Assembly (NCBI RefSeq): GCF_900187025.1
Contig: NZ_LT906478.1
Coordinates: 1,472,001 to 1,536,000, forward strand
DNA: 64,000 bases
Direction: 5' to 3'
Source: Listeria ivanovii subsp. ivanovii
Lineage (GTDB): Bacteria > Bacillota > Bacilli > Lactobacillales > Listeriaceae
The position numbers and the translations under genes were made by a program. How positions within the stretch are numbered: the first letter of the stretch is position 1; each line of letters opens with the position of its first letter. The notes under the pieces were generated by a model that worked only from the letters and a program-made list of their open reading frames with translations, was not told the DNA's origin and did not search any database. Shown piece after piece: positions 59,101-64,000 of the stretch.

Positions 59101-60384
59101 TTACTTTTCCTCCTTGGTTTCTATTAACTTCTCTTTCAATACCATTATTAAACTATCTTCAAAAATGGATTCTTGCTCTCCAGTTTCCATATTTTTCAAT
59201 TGATATTTTCCAGTTTCTAATTCTTCTTCGCCAAGAATAATCGTATAAACGGCATTTTTTCGATTTGCATCTTTTAATTGCGCTTTTAATTTCCGCTTCA
59301 AATAGTCTTTTTCTGCACTAATCCTATTTTCCCGAAGCATATTCACGAGTGTTACTGCCTTTAGTTCCGCCTCTGGTTGCGCTGTGATGACATAAACTTC
59401 TAGCGGTTTTTTCGCAGGAATCACAACATCTGCTTTTTCAAGCGCTAGTAAAATACGTTCCACACCAATACCGAAACCAATCCCTGGCGTGTCCGGCCCA
59501 CCAAATTCTTTCACTAATCCATGGTATCTTCCACCACCACACAGGGTTGTTTTTGCTCCAAATCCTTCTTCTTCGCTCATAATTTCAAAAGTAGTATGAT
59601 TATAATAATCAAGTCCACGAACCATCGTTGGATCAATCTCAAATGGAATTTCCAGCGCATTTAAATAAGCTTGAACATTATCAAAATAAGCGATAGATTC
59701 TTCATTTAAATAAGCTAAAATTGACGGAGCAGATTGGATAAGTGGATTGTCATGATCTTTTTTACAATCCAAAATGCGTAATGGGTTTTTGTGTAATCGA
59801 ACTTGACATTCAGCGCAAAATTCGTCTATATGTGGTTCGAAATGATTTACTAATGCTTCACGATGCTTTAAGCGACTTTCTTTATCGCCAAGACTGTTTA
59901 TCACTAATTTGATATTACGAAGGCCAATCCGTGTAAAGAATGCCATCGCAAGGGAGATAACTTCTACATCAATTGATGGATCATCACTACCGATTGCTTC
60001 TATCCCCATTTGGGTGAATTGGCGTTGTCTACCTCCTTGTGGGCGTTCATAACGAAACATCGGCTCATTGTAATACATTTTTATCGGCTGGCTCACTTCA
60101 CCGTATAATTTATGCTCAACGAAAGCACGTACAACCGATGCAGTTCCCTCAGGTCGCAAAGTTAGACTTCTCCCACCTTTATCTTGAAAAGTGTACATTT
60201 CTTTTGATACTATATCTGTTGAATCGCCCACGCCACGTTCAAACAACTCAGTGTGCTCAAAAATTGGCGTCCGGATTTCTTCATATTGGAAATTTTCGCA
60301 AACCGATGCAAAAGCTGTCTCTAAAAAATGCCATTTTGTAACCTCGTCTGGTAATATATCGCGCGTACCTCTTGGTAATTGCAT
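59101..60384 (-). CDS. hisS: Histidyl-tRNA synthetase
   Basis: This 427-residue class II synthetase has MQLPRGTRDILPDEV, motif 1 around EIRTPIFEHTELF, motif 2 FRYERPQGGRQRQFTQMG and histidine-specific loops VRGLDYYNHTTFEI and GGGRYHGLVKEFGG. A C-terminal anticodon-binding domain is present. AAGGGGG precedes the ATG. It leads hisS-aspS, controlled by a T-box. Confidence 0.97.
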   Translation of the reverse strand: MQLPRGTRDILPDEVTKWHFLETAFASVCENFQYEEIRTPIFEHTELFERGVGDSTDIVSKEMYTFQDKGGRSLTLRPEGTASVVRAFVEHKLYGEVSQPIKMYYNEPMFRYERPQGGRQRQFTQMGIEAIGSDDPSIDVEVISLAMAFFTRIGLRNIKLVINSLGDKESRLKHREALVNHFEPHIDEFCAECQVRLHKNPLRILDCKKDHDNPLIQSAPSILAYLNEESIAYFDNVQAYLNALEIPFEIDPTMVRGLDYYNHTTFEIMSEEEGFGAKTTLCGGGRYHGLVKEFGGPDTPGIGFGIGVERILLALEKADVVIPAKKPLEVYVITAQPEAELKAVTLVNMLRENRISAEKDYLKRKLKAQLKDANRKNAVYTIILGEEELETGKYQLKNMETGEQESIFEDSLIMVLKEKLIETKEEK

Positions 60385-60425
60385 TTTTCTATTCCCCCTT
60401 CTTATTTACTTCAAAATATAAAGAA

Positions 60426-60690
60426 AAACCCTCGTCCCTTGTTATAAAAACAAGGGACGAGAGTTTATTTACACCCGTGGTACCACCCTAATTAGAACTA
60501 AAAAAGTCCTCACTTAAGTCAGTTAACGCCTGAATACGTTCTTGTTTACTAACTTTCAACAAGAAACCTCGAGAGTGTCTTTTCGGAAAATATGACTATC
60601 TTTATCCTTTCAGCCAAATGGGATAAATTCTCTTTATAGCATGGATTTTCTTACTTTTCTCTGTCGCTAGTTTTAAATATGAATTATTCT
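60426..60690 (-). promoter_or_regulatory. T-box leader of hisS-aspS
   Basis: The antiterminator element TAGGGTGGTACCACGGG reads on the minus strand at 60474-60490. A terminator stem (CTCGTCCCTTG/CAAGGGACGAG, about 60428-60465) with T-rich 3' flank follows. The leader should respond to uncharged tRNA-His or tRNA-Asp; I did not resolve the specifier codon. Confidence 0.92.
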
Positions 60691-60691
60691 A

Positions 60692-60720
60692 AGATTACTA
60701 AAAACACATAGAAAAGTCAA
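60692..60720 (-). promoter_or_regulatory. Putative promoter of the hisS T-box operon
   Basis: On the minus strand TTGACT (60715-60720) and TAATCT (60692-60697) are separated by 17 nt. The rest of 60721-60835 holds AT-rich sequence and presumably the promoter of the amidase gene, which I could not place. Confidence 0.6.
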
Positions 60721-60835
60721 CATTTTGTCAAATTTTTTATAAAAACTTACTTTCTAGTTCCATGAAAGCGCATTTTATGGTAACATTTTACTGTCAGATA
60801 AAAGTTTATGAGAATATAGGTGGTGTCAGGTTTAA

Positions 60836-62119
60836 ATGAAGAATAAATTCATTTTTATTACCGTTGTCTCCATTTTATTGATTGCAGCAGGGATTGTCAC
60901 AACAATTGCTATGGCGAACGCTAATTCCCTCGTCGTAAAAGCAGAAGTCTTAAATGTCCGCAGCGGTCCTGGGTTGGCTTATGATGTAACGAGTCAAGTC
61001 AGAAAAAATGAAGTACTCCGGGTAGTCGGTGAAGAAAATCAGTGGTATAAAGTCCAATTAGATAATGGTAACAGCGGTTGGGTTGCAAGTTGGCTTGTTG
61101 AAAATACAGATGTCAGCGCAGCAAGTAACAGTGTTGCTATTGTTACATCGGATGGTGGTTTAAACGTACGTGAAAAACCAAATACCTCCAGTAATTCACT
61201 TGGCTTACTAAATAATGGTGATCAAGTAACCGTAACAAGCCAACGAGATGGCTGGGCGCAAATCCAGTATCAAGGAAAAAGCGCATGGGTTAGTTCCGAT
61301 TACTTAGACATCCGCGAATCCGTTACAAAAGTAGATGATAGTGATCTGCAAACCGTCACAATTCGTGAAGACTCCACTAATATTCGAAGTGATGCAAGTC
61401 GAGATAGTGAAGTTATCGAAAAAGCTAATTCCGGTCAAAGTTTTGCGATTCAAGGAGTTCAAGGTGACTGGTATCAAATCCGGACCACAAGTGGCACCAA
61501 TGGTTATGTTGCTAACTGGGTTGTTGATGTGTCTGATAAAGGACAAACTACTACTCCGAAAAGTAAAACGACCAAATTATCCGAAGCAACGATTGTGATT
61601 GATCCTGGTCACGGCGGTAACGACCCTGGTGCAAAAGGCGCAGGTGGAACCATTGAAAAAGAAATGACATTAAAAACAGCAAAGAATTTAAAATCCAAGC
61701 TCGAAGCAAGTGGTGCCAAAGTCATTTTAACTAGAAATAGTGATGAATATGTCTCCTTAAAATCTCGGACAAATAAGGCCGCGAAAAATAAGGCGGATGT
61801 CTTTGTTAGTCTTCATTTTGATAGTTTAGAAGATAGCGATTCCGGCGTTAGCGGTCAAACCACTTATTATTACGACAATAGTGATAAATCGCTTGCCGAA
61901 AGCATTAACGCTAGTCTCGGAAAAGAGCTCCCTACTTCTAATCGTGGAGCAAGAGTTGGTGATTATTACGTTATAAGAGAGAACTCTCAACCAGCTGTAC
62001 TTCTTGAACTTGGTTATCTGAGTTCCGCAAAAGATGAACGAAACATTAATTCCGCCTCTTATCGTAGTAAAATTGCGGATGCTGTAGTAGATGGTTTATC
62101 CGATTATTTCTCTAATTAA
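60836..62119 (+). CDS. N-acetylmuramoyl-L-alanine amidase with three SH3b domains
   Basis: Secreted peptidoglycan amidase. The 427-residue protein has a signal peptide (about 1-30, ending ATAMANA-like TIAMANA) and three bacterial SH3 domains (about 33-90, 100-157 and 172-232; each with an NVR/NIR motif and a GW or GY segment). A C-terminal Amidase_3 domain (about 250-427) has zinc ligands in VIDPGHGG, Glu in IEKEM and His in SLHFD, and the catalytic Glu in LELGYLSS. AGGTGG lies a little upstream. Probably involved in wall turnover; single-gene unit. Confidence 0.94.
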   Translation: MKNKFIFITVVSILLIAAGIVTTIAMANANSLVVKAEVLNVRSGPGLAYDVTSQVRKNEVLRVVGEENQWYKVQLDNGNSGWVASWLVENTDVSAASNSVAIVTSDGGLNVREKPNTSSNSLGLLNNGDQVTVTSQRDGWAQIQYQGKSAWVSSDYLDIRESVTKVDDSDLQTVTIREDSTNIRSDASRDSEVIEKANSGQSFAIQGVQGDWYQIRTTSGTNGYVANWVVDVSDKGQTTTPKSKTTKLSEATIVIDPGHGGNDPGAKGAGGTIEKEMTLKTAKNLKSKLEASGAKVILTRNSDEYVSLKSRTNKAAKNKADVFVSLHFDSLEDSDSGVSGQTTYYYDNSDKSLAESINASLGKELPTSNRGARVGDYYVIRENSQPAVLLELGYLSSAKDERNINSASYRSKIADAVVDGLSDYFSN

Positions 62120-62170
62120 AAAAAGCAATCATTCAGAAGAATTACCTCTTCCGAATGATTGCTTTTTCAT
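62118..62170. terminator. Bidirectional terminator between the amidase gene and dtd
   Basis: AAAAAGCAATCATTC and GAATGATTGCTTTTT form a strong stem around an AGAAG/CTTCC region. Confidence 0.9.
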
Positions 62171-62619
62171 TTACGCATTTCTTCTGAGTCAAGCAAAATA
62201 GTAACCGGGCCGTGATTAACGATTTTCACATCCATAAAAGCACCGAATACGCCAGTCTCAACTACAAAACCAGCTTCTGCAAGTTTGGCATTAAATAAAT
62301 CATAAAGTGCCTCTGCTTTGTCCCCAGGTGCTGACTTTGTAAAGCTAGGACGTTTCCCTTTACTAATATCAGCATACAAAGTGAACTGAGAGACGCTTAA
62401 GATAGCGCCACCCTGTTCTGCTAAAGAAATATTCATTTTCTCAGAATCATCTTCAAAAATTCGTAATCCTGTTACTTTCTTTGCCATGTAGTCAACTGTT
62501 TCAGCTGTATCACTGTGTGTAAACCCAACGAGCAAACAAAGCCCCCCAGCAATTTCACTGATTACTTCTTCCTCTACACTAACCGACGCCTCATAACACC
62601 TTTGAAGTAGCACGCGCAT
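62167..62619 (-). CDS. dtd: D-aminoacyl-tRNA deacylase
   Basis: Dtd hydrolyses D-amino acids and glycine from mischarged tRNAs. The 150-residue product begins [15 protein letters not shown], has the catalytic-loop [10 protein letters not shown] (SQxxL) and [20 protein letters not shown] with the Gly-cis/trans-Pro type motif. AAGGAG sets the ATG at 62619. It follows relA by 13 bp, as in most Firmicutes. Confidence 0.96.
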   Translation of the reverse strand: MRVLLQRCYEASVSVEEEVISEIAGGLCLLVGFTHSDTAETVDYMAKKVTGLRIFEDDSEKMNISLAEQGGAILSVSQFTLYADISKGKRPSFTKSAPGDKAEALYDLFNAKLAEAGFVVETGVFGAFMDVKIVNHGPVTILLDSEEMRK

Positions 62620-62632
62620 CACTTTCACTCCT

Positions 62633-64000
62633 TTAATTCATTAATCTTCTCACCGTATATACATCAGGTATTTGTTTAATTTTATCTACTACTCGTTGCA
62701 AATGATTGATATTATGAATTTGAAGCGTGACAACCAGTGTTGCCATTTTGTTATTATCTACTTTGGCATTGACACCATTGATATTAGAAGTCAAACTGTT
62801 GATGACTTGCAAGATATCATTTAGTAGTCCATTGCGATTATATCCGTAAATTTCAATATCGACGTTGTAATCATTTTTCGCTTGTGAATCTGCATCTTCC
62901 CAGTCTACTTCAATTAACCGCTCTGCTTCGATTGCTTGGACGTTTGGGCAATCTTGACGGTGAATGGAAATCCCGCGCCCTTTAGTAATGTAACCAACGA
63001 TTTCGTCTCCTGGCACGGGGTTACAACATCTAGAAAGGCGGATAAGTAAATTACCTACACCTTGGACAACGACCCCAGCATTATGCTTGATTTTCAATTT
63101 TTCATTGTTAGCATCTGAATTAGAAGGCTTATTTTCTGCTTGTGTTAGTAATTTTTCTGTTTCAGCTTCTTGTTCACGTTCTTTTCGCAATTTTTCCGTT
63201 AATCGGTTAGCTACTTGTAATGCCGTAATACCGTTATAACCAACTGCCGCAAAAAGATCATCTTCATGCGAAAAATTCAACTTATCAGCTAATTTGCGAA
63301 GATTTTCAGGTAGCATAATTTTTTTAGGTTCAAATCCAAGTTGTCTGATTTCTTTCTCTACTAAATCGCGGCCTTTTTCGACATTTTCTTCTTTCGCTTG
63401 TCGTTTAAAGAACTGTTTAATTTTATTTCTAGCTTGAGAAGTCTGAACTAGTTTCAACCAATCACGACTTGGGCCATAAGAATGTTTGGAGGTCAATATA
63501 TCAATAATATCACCTGTTTTTAGTTTGTAATCTAATGTAACGATTTTGCCATTGATTTTAGCACCAATCGTTTTATTACCGATTTCTGTATGCACGCGGT
63601 AAGCAAAGTCAAGTGGCACGGAACCATTCGGAAGCTCGTACACATCACCTTTTGGCGTAAATACATAAACCACATCCGAAAATAAATCGAGTTTCAAGCT
63701 TTCCATAAATTCTTCAGCATTATCCGATTCATTTTGATATTCTAAAATTTCTCGGAACCAAGTTAATTTATTATCAAAAGAAGTTTTAGAGTTTACCACT
63801 TTTCCTTCTTTGTAAGCCCAGTGAGCTGCGACCCCGTATTCAGCAATTTGGTGCATTTCGTGTGTTCGAATTTGGACCTCTAATGGTTCTCCTTGAGGTC
63901 CAATGACTGTCGTATGAATCGATGGATACATATTCGACTTAGGCATCGCAATATAATCTTTAAAGCGGCCTGGCATCGGTTTCCAACGTGTGTGGATGAT
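62633..64000 (-). CDS. relA: (p)ppGpp synthetase/hydrolase RelA, C-terminal part (cut by window edge)
   Basis: The last 455 residues of the long RSH enzyme controlling the stringent response. Visible in order: the end of the synthetase domain ([41 protein letters not shown]), the TGS domain ([22 protein letters not shown]), the helical domain, the zinc-finger/RIS region ([18 protein letters not shown]) and the ACT domain ([22 protein letters not shown]). The reading frame is open to base 64000; the missing N terminus would hold the hydrolase and most of the synthetase domain. Confidence 0.97.
   Translation of the reverse strand: MIHTRWKPMPGRFKDYIAMPKSNMYPSIHTTVIGPQGEPLEVQIRTHEMHQIAEYGVAAHWAYKEGKVVNSKTSFDNKLTWFREILEYQNESDNAEEFMESLKLDLFSDVVYVFTPKGDVYELPNGSVPLDFAYRVHTEIGNKTIGAKINGKIVTLDYKLKTGDIIDILTSKHSYGPSRDWLKLVQTSQARNKIKQFFKRQAKEENVEKGRDLVEKEIRQLGFEPKKIMLPENLRKLADKLNFSHEDDLFAAVGYNGITALQVANRLTEKLRKEREQEAETEKLLTQAENKPSNSDANNEKLKIKHNAGVVVQGVGNLLIRLSRCCNPVPGDEIVGYITKGRGISIHRQDCPNVQAIEAERLIEVDWEDADSQAKNDYNVDIEIYGYNRNGLLNDILQVINSLTSNINGVNAKVDNNKMATLVVTLQIHNINHLQRVVDKIKQIPDVYTVRRLMN

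Overview
The window is a stretch of low-GC Firmicute core chromosome. Its gene order and protein sequences match the Listeria housekeeping region that runs from glyS to relA. It is most consistent with L. monocytogenes or a close sensu stricto relative; the sequence alone does not settle the species. I see no prophage, insertion sequence, CRISPR array, tRNA or rRNA operon. Most genes lie on the minus strand, and starts are usually decided by a strong GGAGG-type ribosome binding site, often with TTG or GTG.

Layout, left to right. 1-2361: glyS (partial) and glyQ behind a T-box, then recO. 2498-3103: a lone plus-strand membrane protein. 3150-8478: phoH-pgpH-ybeY-dgkA-cdd-era, transcribed leftward. 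8666-9305: rpsU-yqeY. 9503-16088: the heat-shock group hrcA-grpE-dnaK-dnaJ followed by prmA-rsmE, with a CIRCE operator at hrcA. 16235-17392: hemN. 17505-18236: a decayed SDR/epimerase pseudogene. 18296-20122: lepA. 20367-20621: rpsT on the plus strand. 20708-25300: holA and the late competence genes comEA, comEB and comEC. 25406-30450: yqeG-yqeH-aroE-yhbY-nadD-yqeK-rsfS and a methyltransferase. 30612-32420: pepF on the plus strand. 32456-37823: mltG, an O-methyltransferase, udk, greA, yrrS and mtnN, with divergent dedA. 37868-41601: alaS behind a T-box, then reoM-ruvX and a DUF1292 gene. 41908-46409: an ABC exporter divergent from a two-component system. 46448-52689: iscS-mnmA, a membrane-anchored hydrolase, a TPR protein and recD2. 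About 52800-53008: a 6S RNA gene. 53073-54356: rarA. 54504-57286: cymR, amtB-glnK and a small exported protein on the plus strand. 57325-60384: hisS-aspS behind a third T-box. 60836-62119: an SH3-amidase. 62167-64000: dtd and the 3' two-thirds of relA.

Functionally the window is about translation and its quality control: aminoacyl-tRNA synthetases, LepA, Era, RsfS, YqeH, RsmE, PrmA, ribosomal proteins S20 and S21, MnmA and Dtd. It also carries nucleotide second-messenger control (PgpH for c-di-AMP, RelA for (p)ppGpp), chaperones, envelope homeostasis (ReoM, MltG, DgkA, amidase), DNA repair (RecO, RecD2, RarA) and ammonium uptake under an apparent GlnR operator.

The window holds no wholly new gene system that I can defend. 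The most interesting unexplained signals are regulatory DNA: a 22-bp imperfect inverted repeat overlapping the hrcA promoter just upstream of CIRCE; a 12-bp inverted repeat that would mask the reoM ribosome binding site in read-through RNA but not in RNA from the promoter inside its loop; an 11-bp-period direct repeat at the promoter of the ABC exporter facing the two-component system; and paired GlnR-like boxes around the amtB promoter.
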